Positions 21,301 to 28,616 of a stretch of DNA of 64,000 bases are shown in pieces. The position numbers were made by a program, and so were the translations under genes. The stretch is from positions 62,001 through 126,000 of the forward strand of contig NZ_BONC01000016.1 in the NCBI RefSeq assembly GCF_016862515.1. Direction: 5' to 3'. This stretch comes from Asanoa iriomotensis (GTDB lineage Bacteria > Actinomycetota > Actinomycetes > Mycobacteriales > Micromonosporaceae). The notes beneath the pieces are model-generated. The model was given only the letters and a program-made list of their open reading frames with translations, had not been told where the DNA came from and did not search any database. The stretch's first letter is position 1, and the number at the start of each line of letters is the position of its first letter.

Positions 21301-21837
21301 CATCTTGCCGCCATCGCGATCCACAGCGCGACTGATCCGCTGACATGGGTTGATGCGTTTACCGCTGCGGCTGACGAACAACAGCGGACCGAATGGTTGG
21401 GCGAGATAACGCAGGCAGTCGGAAATCTGGTGCCAGATGCCGTGGAGCAGCAATGGCACCGGTGGATGCAGCAGTACTGGAAGCATCGTCTCAACAGCTT
21501 GCCTACGAGACTCACATTCGAGGAGGCCTCCGCGCTTGCGACCTGGGTACCGCGCCTCACGGACTCGATGGAGGCGGGCGTTGAACTGGCCACTGCGCAC
21601 CAAGCTGGCCTTACAGAACGTCACACCCTCGACGACTGGACCGACGAACGTCTGGCCCAGGCACCGGGGCTGTTCGCCCGGCTTCTCGCTCACCTGCTAA
21701 CTGGCACGACAGGGCCCGTCTGGGAAGACATCGAACGAGTGGCCTTGACAGTCAAGGGCGGCGCGGCGCCAGCCGTCTTTAGCGTGATTCGGGACCAAGC
21801 ATTGCGCCTAGCCGTCTCCGGCGCCGCCGATTGGTGA
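18346..21837 (+). CDS. SIR2-domain defence protein with large helical C-terminal region (DUF4020-like)
   Basis: 1,163 aa from ATG 18346 (MWIRDVDVPAAL); the frame extends upstream to 18241 without good support. The SIR2 fold is clear: VLFVGAGAS (GAGAS at 26-30), TTNYD (113-117), YLHGD (150-154) and FIGYSHNDT near 195, the layout of defence SIR2 enzymes that bind or degrade NAD. The remaining roughly 850 residues are helix-rich without enzymatic motifs, like DUF4020-type sensor regions. Known relatives kill or stall the infected cell by NAD depletion; that function is transferred by family, not shown. It is a single-gene unit on the plus strand. Confidence 0.8.
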   Translation: MWIRDVDVPAALVSEFRAGNVVLFVGAGASIDPPAGLPTFVGLTKKIATDARHDFVALDLDHPDILLGRIEDRGVDVHHVIKTIIGDPASVPNDLHRAIAGLAAAGSPVRIVTTNYDLHLSSALRDLNVAFPEYRGPAVPMGDDFDGIVYLHGDLTQQPRHLIATEGDLGRAYLTDAWAARFVERMFARYTVLFIGYSHNDTVMRLIARGIGGATQRRYALTHEADRDVWKTYGVLPINYEVVDRSHAALADTLNGWAELTAMGLHDHRQRIARLVAAPPPLVPEQISYLEDVLGDLHRVRFFAELAEGTEWLSWTAQRPQFAAMFRADIPHDPCTVVLANWFVERFVMDEAQTGAALRVLHDGGGRPTSMLCGFLGQHLHRISGPRPGWLGPWLAVLIQHAGEEHTRWLEYALLKSAEPEDRAAALLLFASLTEPRLRQRLYAGPDPSFDVSLRGSVHHLDRAWAEVFLPILPTAATALLAIADRQLRRICDLLTIARAARPASDPVSFGRYAIERDAGDEFRNPVDALIDAARDCIEVLLASGRPSGLGYLDTWAISGVPILQRLALHGWGRRIDIDATAKLAWLRTTGWLFEHQLRPEIYRLIAETLANAGAAEAERLVFDAKTLPVRGRDAEHIAYLRFNALTWLVRSAPNLTSARTALDELRAAYPHFQPREHPDLFRGRFEFGSVPEQPPMTVDELHQRIAADPPAAIAELRQYEHVQVPFDGPGWDDALHTLTATIHDHPADGLAVLAHAEPLPTDIISAVISGWSSAPLDEATAVAVVHRIRDLDLEVVTQSVARLLLGGSTNSANATKWHLISEARELAEALWTVLGPEDPPDDRSDWLSLAINRPAGQIAEFWIRAVSADWANAGDAWNGLPSGLRRPLETMLGGPDGPTSLAQTVLAGHLAFFFAADRGWCEEFLLPLMTWAGDEDRAVRAWTGYLTGGRINDDLCEAGLRSAYLETVAHADRLPDDLGRALLEHLAAIAIHSATDPLTWVDAFTAAADEQQRTEWLGEITQAVGNLVPDAVEQQWHRWMQQYWKHRLNSLPTRLTFEEASALATWVPRLTDSMEAGVELATAHQAGLTERHTLDDWTDERLAQAPGLFARLLAHLLTGTTGPVWEDIERVALTVKGGAAPAVFSVIRDQALRLAVSGAADW

Positions 21838-22207
21838 ACGGTTCGCTCCGTAGTCCTCCAGATGCCCGCCGGCGCTCTCAACCATCGCCGTTCTGAGCTA
21901 CGACCGCCGCATTCGTACAGGTGTGACGGTCACAAACTCGCCCTGAGCTGCGGGAAAGGCGCGGTTCGGATTGGCCGCGTTGGGTCCACTCGGTTCGAGG
22001 CCCCGTGCAGTATCTTCCGATGCGGACAGATCGAATCCGCAGTCCGCGGCCCTGCGCCAGTTGCTCTACAGTTCGACAGGTCCACCGCTCGTCAGCGCGA
22101 TTAGGCCCTATCCGCGTTGCCAAGATGACAGCGCGACGCGTTGTTCAATCACGACCTTGCCCAAGTGCTGATCGTCTGTCGAGGAAGTTCTGCGGGTTCC
22201 CGGCGGT
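21838..22207. other. Intergenic region left of repeat R1
   Basis: 370 bp after the SIR2 stop. No gene, terminator or extra repeat copy is evident. Confidence 0.5.
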
Positions 22208-22460
22208 GCACGCACCTCACGCTGCTGCGCAGGGTCCCACGCCTGCGGCCAACCCCAGCAACCCACTACGGCGCGGTCAATCGCCGAACGTACACGTCGG
22301 TGACCAGGGATAACCGCCCGGACGGTGCGCAGTTGTGGGGTTGTATCCCGCCATCGAGATAGACCTGCGCGCCCATCGCGTTTTCCCAGCTCAATGACTA
22401 CGCCTCGACGCGCTTCGGGGTGCGTTTCGCCTCGTCGAGGTGGGGCTCGAACCTGCGCAC
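22208..22460 (+). repeat. Direct repeat R1 (first copy of the 265-bp array repeat)
   Basis: Full copy. Order of conserved blocks: GCGCAGG, a variable 40-bp stretch, GGTGACCAGGGATAACCG, GACGGTGCGCAGTTGTGG, TGTATCCCGCC, ATCGAGATAGACCTGCGC, a variable arm, then GGGGCTCGAACCTGCGCAC. No coding frame is conserved among copies. It is the copy nearest the intact recombinase. Confidence 0.92.
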
Positions 22461-22513
22461 TACGGACTTGCCCAGCGGTCAGCCCCGAGCAACTAGGACA
22501 TGACCCTCGCAGA

Positions 22514-22560
22514 GGGCGGCCTCGGCGAAGGTTTGTGGATGACATCACCGAGGCCAGCCC
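22514..22560. repeat. Hairpin sequence shared with the right flank of R10
   Basis: Imperfect inverted repeat GGCCTCGGCGA/TCACCGAGGCC around the loop AGGTTTGTGGATGACA. The same element, with perfect arms, follows R10 at 58366-58411. Confidence 0.75.
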
Positions 22561-22807
22561 CATAAGTATCCGAACCTCGCCGCGCGTACGCGAACGGCTC
22601 CTGCCAGCGAGCCCGCCCTCGCAGCGAAGTCGTCGAGCCCCAACGCAGGCACCGCGCGATGCCCGAGCCGCTCGATCTCCGGGTTCGGCACGGCTCTGGA
22701 TGATTTGTAGACGCGTTCTTGGTGACGATCATCCCGATTCCCATGCTGCAATGACCTTCCAGTGAGCAAGGCAGCGCGTCCCAACGGCAACCTGCAAGAA
22801 TCTGCGC

Positions 22808-23728
22808 GTGGGCGACATCGTCGGTGCTGGCCGTGACGAGGCCCTGGCGAGGTTGGCGCGACTCCGCCAGCATCAGCGCGATGGACGGCGCTCACCGCAC
22901 AAGCCCCTGCTGGTCTTGCTCGCGCTCGGCCGCGTCGCGGCCACCGGCTCGAGCCAGCTGCCCTGGCGGGACGCTCAAACCGAGCTCGGCAACCTGGTCG
23001 CCGAGTTCGGGCCCGCCTCCAAGACGAGCCGCGTCCAGAGTGCGGCCTACCCCTTCACTCGGCTGCGCGCCGACGGGATCTGGACGCTGGACCACGACGT
23101 GCCGATGGACAACATCGGCCCGCTCAACGCCACGCACACGGTCGGCCGATTCGCCCCAGAACTCGAGCAGCTACTGCACGCAGACCCCGGCCTGATCGCC
23201 TCCGCGGCTCGCGCACTGGTAGAAAGTCACTTCCCGACATCGATTGCATCAGATGTCCTGACCGCGGTCGGGCTGGACGTCGACGCAGTTCTCCACTCTC
23301 CGGACACGGTGCCCACCCCCGATCGCAGCCAACGCAAGCGCGACCCTAGATGGCGCGACGCGGTGATCCAGGCCTGGGATCGGCAATGCGCGTTCTGTGG
23401 TTTCGACGGTCAGCTCTTCGGCGCCACCGTCGGCATCGACGCCGCCCACGTACGCTGGTTTGCCCTCGACGGCCCCGATAGTCTCGACAACGGCTTGGCA
23501 TTGTGCACGTTGCACCACAAATTGTTCGACCGCGGCGTACTCGGCATCGACACCAACCTGCGCCTATGCGTCTCCACCGTCTTTACCGCCAGAACTCCAG
23601 CCGGCAGGGCCGTCTACGACCTACACGACCAACGCCTCCATGGGCGCCCCGGAACACCACACCCCGCCCCGGCGCACCTGGAGTGGCACCGCGACCAAGT
23701 CTTCAAAGGCCAGCCACTCACCGGCTAG
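22808..23728 (+). CDS. HNH endonuclease, phosphorothioated-DNA-dependent McrA type
   Basis: 306 aa from GTG 22808. The N-terminal half (RDGRRSPHKPLLVLLALGR, then LVAEFGPAS and PFTRLRADGIW) matches the sulfur-binding domain of ScoMcrA-like enzymes. The C-terminal HNH domain has CAFCGF near residue 194, AAHVRWFALDGPD, NGLALCTLHHKLFDRGVLG. Family members cut phosphorothioated or methylated foreign DNA. The first 34 codons and about 40 bp upstream have a diverged inverted copy at 51119-51265, which independently supports the GTG start region. It lies in the R1-R2 segment, 350 bp after R1. Confidence 0.8.
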   Translation: MGDIVGAGRDEALARLARLRQHQRDGRRSPHKPLLVLLALGRVAATGSSQLPWRDAQTELGNLVAEFGPASKTSRVQSAAYPFTRLRADGIWTLDHDVPMDNIGPLNATHTVGRFAPELEQLLHADPGLIASAARALVESHFPTSIASDVLTAVGLDVDAVLHSPDTVPTPDRSQRKRDPRWRDAVIQAWDRQCAFCGFDGQLFGATVGIDAAHVRWFALDGPDSLDNGLALCTLHHKLFDRGVLGIDTNLRLCVSTVFTARTPAGRAVYDLHDQRLHGRPGTPHPAPAHLEWHRDQVFKGQPLTG

Positions 23729-23740
23729 CCATGGAAGGAC

Positions 23741-23887
23741 GTGACACGCAACGCCGAAGACCTCCCGGACCGAACGCTAGGAGTCCATGGACGTACGTGG
23801 AAGCAGATCGGTGACGATCTCGGAGTCTCCGCTCAAGCGGCTCATAGCAGGTACAGGCGCAAATCGGCAACGGCCGGTGGTGCCTAG
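23741..23887 (+). CDS. 48-codon ORF with helix-turn-helix-like sequence
   Basis: GTG at 23741 with GGAAGGA just upstream, only 12 bp after the HNH stop. It encodes HGRTWKQIGDDLGVSAQAA followed by HSRYRR, the usual look of a sigma-factor-like HTH (WxxIGxxLGVSxQAAHxRY). It may be a small regulator of the nuclease gene or the tail of a lost larger gene. Confidence 0.4.
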   Translation: MTRNAEDLPDRTLGVHGRTWKQIGDDLGVSAQAAHSRYRRKSATAGGA

Positions 23888-23946
23888 CTCTGCTGGGCCA
23901 CAGCCCCAAGTCCAGCCCTGGATCCGTGCTGGGAACCAGACGTTGG

Positions 23947-24189
23947 TTACAACATCCGCCTGACCTGAGTCAGGGCGTCCCGCACCACCTTGTACGTGTC
24001 CTCTCGCCTGCGGTCGGCGGGCGGGAGAACGTCACCGGCGTCGAGGGTGCGGCTTGCATCGGTGAGGAGGGACGCAGCCACACCTGCGGCTTGCCGGGAC
24101 GCGGGTCGCCTGGACTGGGTGCGCTTCTGCATCAGCCTCGTCAGCCGCTCGATTTGGCGGCGCAGTTTTCCTGCTCCTGGCGGTATCCG
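23947..24189 (-). pseudogene. Out-of-frame C-terminal continuation of the Mrr-like gene
   Basis: Downstream of the Mrr-like stop the minus strand keeps a coding look in other frames: ARADGYRQEQE, then KLRRQIERLTRLMQKR to a stop at 23947. Restoring two single-base shifts (in the CTTTTT run near 24220 and the GAAAA run near 24175) would join it to the gene above and add a coiled-coil-like tail. It is either a decayed extension or a separate small gene. Confidence 0.35.
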
Positions 24190-25104
24190 TCAGCGCGCGC
24201 CCGTGCGAAAAAGCCCAGCCTTTTTGCTGGCGTCCGGTCGCGCGGCTCGCTCGAGGTCATGTGCGACTGTGTTCTGCCCCATGACCTGCCCGTCGGTCGA
24301 GTAACCGAACAGCGCTATGCCTGTCGCCGATGCCCACTCCAACGCGGCGACGGTGTAGCCGGACTGGCTATAGAAGACCGGTCGAGCGCCTGCGGCCTGC
24401 GCTACTCCGAACAGGTCACGAAGCGGAGGCTGGCCCACCGGCTGCGCCCAGTGCTTCACCTGTGCGACGGCTCCCGTAGCGCTAACGTCCGCTCCGGGGT
24501 CAGCGCCGGCCTGGGTCGCGCGTGCGTCGTGGTAGCCGAGGTGGCGAAGGTGCCACACCGCCAACTGCTCGGCCTGTCTCCAGTCCATCGCCGACGGCCC
24601 AACGGACGGCAGGTCCTGTGGGCCGGCGACATCACGATCGGACTCGTGGGCCGGTGGTTCAGGCCGTCCACCCCGGTCAGGTTCCGGCGCCGAGTACGTC
24701 GTTTGACCAAGCGAAAGAGCACGCCGTAGGCGTCCGGCGGCAAGAGCAGGCACCTGTTGGATGCGGAACACCTCTTGGCGCGAGTGCAGCAGCAGGGATT
24801 GGTAGGCGCCTGCTGGCGTCGGATCGACGGCGAGCGTCAGCGTTTCGACCGACGCCTTGAGCTGGACAGGTCCCGTTCCGCGGAAGGCATGTCCCATGTT
24901 GGCGCGGAAACCGACTGACACCACGTGAACCCACCCGTCGGCCACCACCAGGGCCACCGGATCGGTGCGTTGTCGGCCTCTTGCCAGGGCCGTCACCGAT
25001 TTCGCATGGCCAATCGCCTCCAGGACGTAATGGCTCTCGGAATCCTTGCAGCCTGATTCGACGAACAGTGGCGCCGTACGCGGATCACGTGATAGCAGTG
25101 GCAT
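24190..25104 (-). CDS. Mrr-like restriction endonuclease
   Basis: 304 aa. The C-terminal Mrr catalytic domain shows WRQAEQLAVWHLRHLGYHDA, AGADPGADVSATG, VAQVKHWAQPVG and DLFGVAQAAGARPVFYSQSGYT, giving the D-(Q)xK signature of the family, which cuts modified DNA. The N-terminal 150 residues form an unassigned domain (LVVADGWVHVVSVGF) that might recognise substrate. It ends in a short out-of-frame tail and may be frameshifted (see 23947-24189). Convergent with the HNH gene inside the R1-R2 segment. Confidence 0.7.
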   Translation of the reverse strand: MPLLSRDPRTAPLFVESGCKDSESHYVLEAIGHAKSVTALARGRQRTDPVALVVADGWVHVVSVGFRANMGHAFRGTGPVQLKASVETLTLAVDPTPAGAYQSLLLHSRQEVFRIQQVPALAAGRLRRALSLGQTTYSAPEPDRGGRPEPPAHESDRDVAGPQDLPSVGPSAMDWRQAEQLAVWHLRHLGYHDARATQAGADPGADVSATGAVAQVKHWAQPVGQPPLRDLFGVAQAAGARPVFYSQSGYTVAALEWASATGIALFGYSTDGQVMGQNTVAHDLERAARPDASKKAGLFRTGAR

Positions 25105-25678
25105 AAGGGCACCGATTTCTTCTACCGCACACGGTTCTGCTTGTTGAGGGACGCCGGATAGCGTCGGCCCGACCCCGCAGCTCGGCTGGCCAGCGATGGG
25201 CAGTCAGGAGGCGATGTTTAGCGCGCGAGGCGGTCGAGGCCCAGCGCACGCGGAGCAACCCGTTCCGCCTCCCAAGGGCGGTTTGTGGCGACCTTGCCGT
25301 CCACCGTCGTCTCTTACCGTCGGCCAGCCGGCTCTCCGACCCTAGCCGTCCGGACCTCCACCACCGCCGCACCTATGCGAGTGGAGCTTGGGCAGCAGGC
25401 AGTCACTGCCCTGGCCACCACGATCCACCAGCGGTGGACGGGCGACCTAGGGTTGTAGCCGGCAGGCTGCTCTCGGGATTGGATCAGTCCGACGAACCCC
25501 GACTCGAAACGACCAACCGCGCCGATCGACGCAGGCTCCGTGTCACGCGTCCGCCTCCGGATCCGCCTCGCGGCAGGAGTGCGTCGGAACCGGCAGCACA
25601 GTTACAGGCTTTCGTGGCCAGGGAGGGCCCTCCGACAAAGGCATTGCTTCACGGACCGGGGTCAGACAGATTACGAAG
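25105..25678. other. Intergenic region
   Basis: About 570 bp between the divergent Mrr-like and DUF7662-like genes. It must hold both promoters; I could not place them with confidence. Confidence 0.5.
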
Positions 25679-25942
25679 GTGAGCAAATACGCCGCGCTTC
25701 GTGACCGGCTTCGCACCTCCGGCAAGGCTGAGGTACGCATGTCCTTTGAGGAGATCAGCGACCTTGTTCCCGGCGGACTGCCACCCAGTGCATACCGTCA
25801 TGACGCGTGGTGGAACAACGAAGATGATCCCGGCAGCACCCATAGTCAAAGCCGCCTTGGTTGGATGGCAGCCGGATATACCGTCGTGGCAGACAGAGCC
25901 TCGCGCCGAGCGACGTTTACACGTCACGCGCCGGCCGGGTGA
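25679..25942 (+). CDS. DUF7662-like small protein
   Basis: 87 aa from GTG 25679. The core LPPSAYRHDAWWNNEDDPGS and GWMAAGYTV is shared almost word for word with the protein at 41929-42192, a paralogue in another segment. The family (I believe DUF7662) is widespread as a small domain alone or joined to nucleases; role unknown, possibly nucleic-acid binding. The two copies stand alone in their segments, in opposite orientation. Confidence 0.65.
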   Translation: MSKYAALRDRLRTSGKAEVRMSFEEISDLVPGGLPPSAYRHDAWWNNEDDPGSTHSQSRLGWMAAGYTVVADRASRRATFTRHAPAG

Positions 25943-26602
25943 GCCACGATCACTACACCGCCGCGCTCAACCGACTGGCCTTGATCTAGCTGTCCGCGAC
26001 GCGCGTCAGCAGCAATAGAGTCTGTGATCGAGCCTCGCGCAGCTAGCTTGCCTCCTCGTGGAGCGCGATCGGCCGCACGCGCCGTTGCCGTCACCAGGTG
26101 GCCGGTCTTCACCGCTGCACTCGCGGCGGCGCCCGCGGTAGCGGGCAGGGAAGGGCTGCTCGAGCAGGTCGAGCGGCTGCGAGTCGCGCAGACCTGCGGC
26201 GGGGACAAACTTCGGCCAGAGCTTCACACTGCGCTCTAGCCGCTTCACGCTACGGCACCGCCCACCGAAATGTCTGCCTCGACCAACCATGGCCGGGCAA
26301 CCTCATCCTCGACGTGGTCCAGGATGAGATCAGGCACGTCGAAGTGTTCTTCCGATAACCATTGTGCTGACCACCGCCTTCGGCAGCCGCACGGCGGGAG
26401 ACGAGCACACCCGGTCGGTCAGTGGGTGTGGCATGGCTCGCACGCTCCAACATGGGAGAGCGCCTGCGCCGCTTCCCACGGCGGGAAGTCGATCGTCCGG
26501 GCGGCTGCGGGTCGCGAGGCTGCGACGGTGCGGGTCGGGCTTATCGATGGGTTCCATCTTTGGACCTGACGCGGCTGGGCAGATGGGGCGTAGTCTGCAA
26601 CG
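25943..26602. other. Gap without a supported gene
   Basis: About 660 bp. The frames are short and of shadow type. No repeat copy is present. Confidence 0.5.
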
Positions 26603-27796
26603 ATGCCTGGCCTCTTCGACGGCTTCGAGGGATACCTGGTCCATAGCGACTCCGATGTGGATCAGGCGCTTGTCTCGGCTTTGATCGCGGTGGACGCCAA
26701 CGTGCTGCTCAACCTCTACCGCTATAACGAGCGCACTACCGAGGACTTAATGACGATCTTCGAAAGGGTCGCGGATCGGCTCGTCGTCCCTCATCAGGCG
26801 ATGCGCGAGTTTCATAGGAACCGCCTGGCGGCGATCGGCAACCCCGCAGGCGCGGCGCAAGAGGTGCGGACTGCGCTAGAGAGGAACCAGCGGTCCTCGC
26901 ACGACGCGCTTGCCCGATGGGCGAAACAGGTCGCGCTGGACGACGAAGAGTTGGACCGGCTCCAGACCAAAGTCGACGAGGCGTTTGATGTTGTTCGCGA
27001 AGCGGTCGGCCGCGGCGAGCCGAACCGGGTGCGCGCCGACACGTCAACTGCGGAGGATCGCGTGCTGTGTCGACTTTCCCTCATCCTGAATGGGCGCGTG
27101 CTCGCCTGCCCGGCTGACGAGGCGGAACTCATCGCCGAAGGCAACCGACGAGTCGAAGCTAGGGTTCCGCCTGGATATCGTGACGCTGACAAGGGCGATG
27201 CCAACGCTGAGGGAGCCGCCGGCGACTTCCTTGTCTTCCGACAGGCGACCAACGAGGCTGCCCGCCGGAACCTGGATCTCGCGATCATCACCGGGGATGA
27301 GAAGGAAGACTGGTGGTGGCGACATCGCAACTTCGCCATCGGCCCGCGTCATGAGATGGTCAAGGAGTTTTTCGATCTCAGCGGTGGCCGACGCCTGTTC
27401 CTGCTCACTCCGCGCAGCTTGTTGCAGCGGTCACGAGTCTTTGACGTAGAGGTCAGTCCCGTCTCCGTGGAGGACGCTGCCCGTCCGCTCGGCGACGTCG
27501 AGCCGGCCCACGAGTGGACGACCGAGCAAGGGACAAGCGTGGCTCCGGAGTCGATCCCGGTCACGGGGCACAGGCAAAGGCAGATCATTTCGCTGTCGAA
27601 GCTTTGGACGCTACATGGGATAACAACCGGCGAGGTGTCGCGGCTGATTGCGTACGACCAGCCCAACGTATACAACACGATGCAAAAGCTTGATGAACTC
27701 GGGATCGTAGAGCGAGCCGACGACGGCGACGGGCCACAAAGGTGGCGAGTAACGTCCCGCTTCCGCTCGCCCCTGGCGGCCGCGGCGGCGGATTAA
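26603..27796 (+). CDS. PIN-like domain protein with C-terminal winged helix
   Basis: 397 aa. The N-terminal PIN-like RNase fold has IAVDANVLLNLYRYNE (first Asp) and a distal DLAIITGDEKEDWWWR with further acidic residues, as in the PIN_8 family. Middle region is charged and helical. The C-terminus (QIISLSKLWTLHGITTGEVS, then YNTMQKLDELGIVERADDGD) is a MarR/GntR-like winged helix. Family members are predicted RNases of defence islands, acting on host or invader RNA; joining to a winged helix suggests DNA targeting or autoregulation. The role is inferred from fold and context. Confidence 0.7.
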   Translation: MPGLFDGFEGYLVHSDSDVDQALVSALIAVDANVLLNLYRYNERTTEDLMTIFERVADRLVVPHQAMREFHRNRLAAIGNPAGAAQEVRTALERNQRSSHDALARWAKQVALDDEELDRLQTKVDEAFDVVREAVGRGEPNRVRADTSTAEDRVLCRLSLILNGRVLACPADEAELIAEGNRRVEARVPPGYRDADKGDANAEGAAGDFLVFRQATNEAARRNLDLAIITGDEKEDWWWRHRNFAIGPRHEMVKEFFDLSGGRRLFLLTPRSLLQRSRVFDVEVSPVSVEDAARPLGDVEPAHEWTTEQGTSVAPESIPVTGHRQRQIISLSKLWTLHGITTGEVSRLIAYDQPNVYNTMQKLDELGIVERADDGDGPQRWRVTSRFRSPLAAAAAD

Positions 27797-28048
27797 CGCC
27801 AAACCTTCCCCAACGCCCCACCCGCTACGCCTACCTGACCAACAGGGGCGTCGATGTCTTCGTCCTCGGCACCAGCCTCCCACGGGCCCTCGGCGGCCGC
27901 ATCCGCGGCATCCCGAGGACCACACCCGATCCCCTAGTCCGCGAGCGAAGCGTCCTGTTGTCGGTAGCCGTGCGCCGCGCCCACCTCGACGGAAGCTGCA
28001 AATCAGTTTTTGTTCCCTCTCCATCGAGGTCAGAACCCCGCTAAAGGC

Positions 28049-28312
28049 TGCCGGCCATGATCCACACCTCACTCCGTCCATCCGCGTAGGTTCCACATCC
28101 GCTGTCCACCCCAAGCGATCCCCTACGCGCGGCCATGCGCCCACGTACCCGTCCGCGACCAGGGACAACCGGCCAGACGGTGCGCAGTTCTGGGCTGTAT
28201 CCCGCCGCCGAGATAGACCTGCGCGCTCGACGCTATTTGCGCAGGTCATAGGCATCGCCTCGATGCGCGTGGGGGCGCGTTTCGGCCGTGGAGGGGGCTC
28301 GAACCTGGGCAC
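28049..28312 (+). repeat. Direct repeat R2
   Basis: Full copy of the GCCGAGATAG subtype. Left arm has drifted (GCGTAGGTTCC). It contains a local perfect hairpin GACCTGCGC (28216-28224) / GCGCAGGTC (28239-28247), also seen in R7. It ends in GGGGGCTCGAACCTGGGCAC. Confidence 0.9.
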
Positions 28313-28616
28313 ACGATCGCGCGAAAGGCAGCGCGCTCGAACCACGCCGAGCTCTTCCCCCAGGCAATGTCACGCCGGTCTGTGACGGGCTTGGTCGTGA
28401 GGTTTACACGAATGGTTATGGCCCGACTCGATGCCCTTGCGGGATTATGCGTGGTCTGAGGTTGGCGACTGCCTAGGACGGGAGTCCCGATGCGTCGAGC
28501 CCTAGCACTCACGCTGCGGCGGTCGTCGTGCTCGGTCTGGCCGCGGCCACCCGGGCCCGGCCGATCGCACTGCCTGATCTCACGGCATTCACCTGCAAAA
28601 CCCGGGAGGCACGGCT

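Noticed and set aside
15437-22704. Shared 13-mer GATTTGTAGACGC at about 15437 and 22690 as possible att cores
   Set aside because: A match of this length is expected by chance in 64 kb and the flanks do not match.
15528-25434. CCACCAGCGGTGG at about 15530 and 25423 as dispersed elements
   Set aside because: Only 13-14 bases match and neither lies at a repeat or gene boundary.
27611-28345. 244-codon minus-strand ORF over R2
   Set aside because: It runs through the repeat and antisense to the PIN-like gene, with low-complexity composition.
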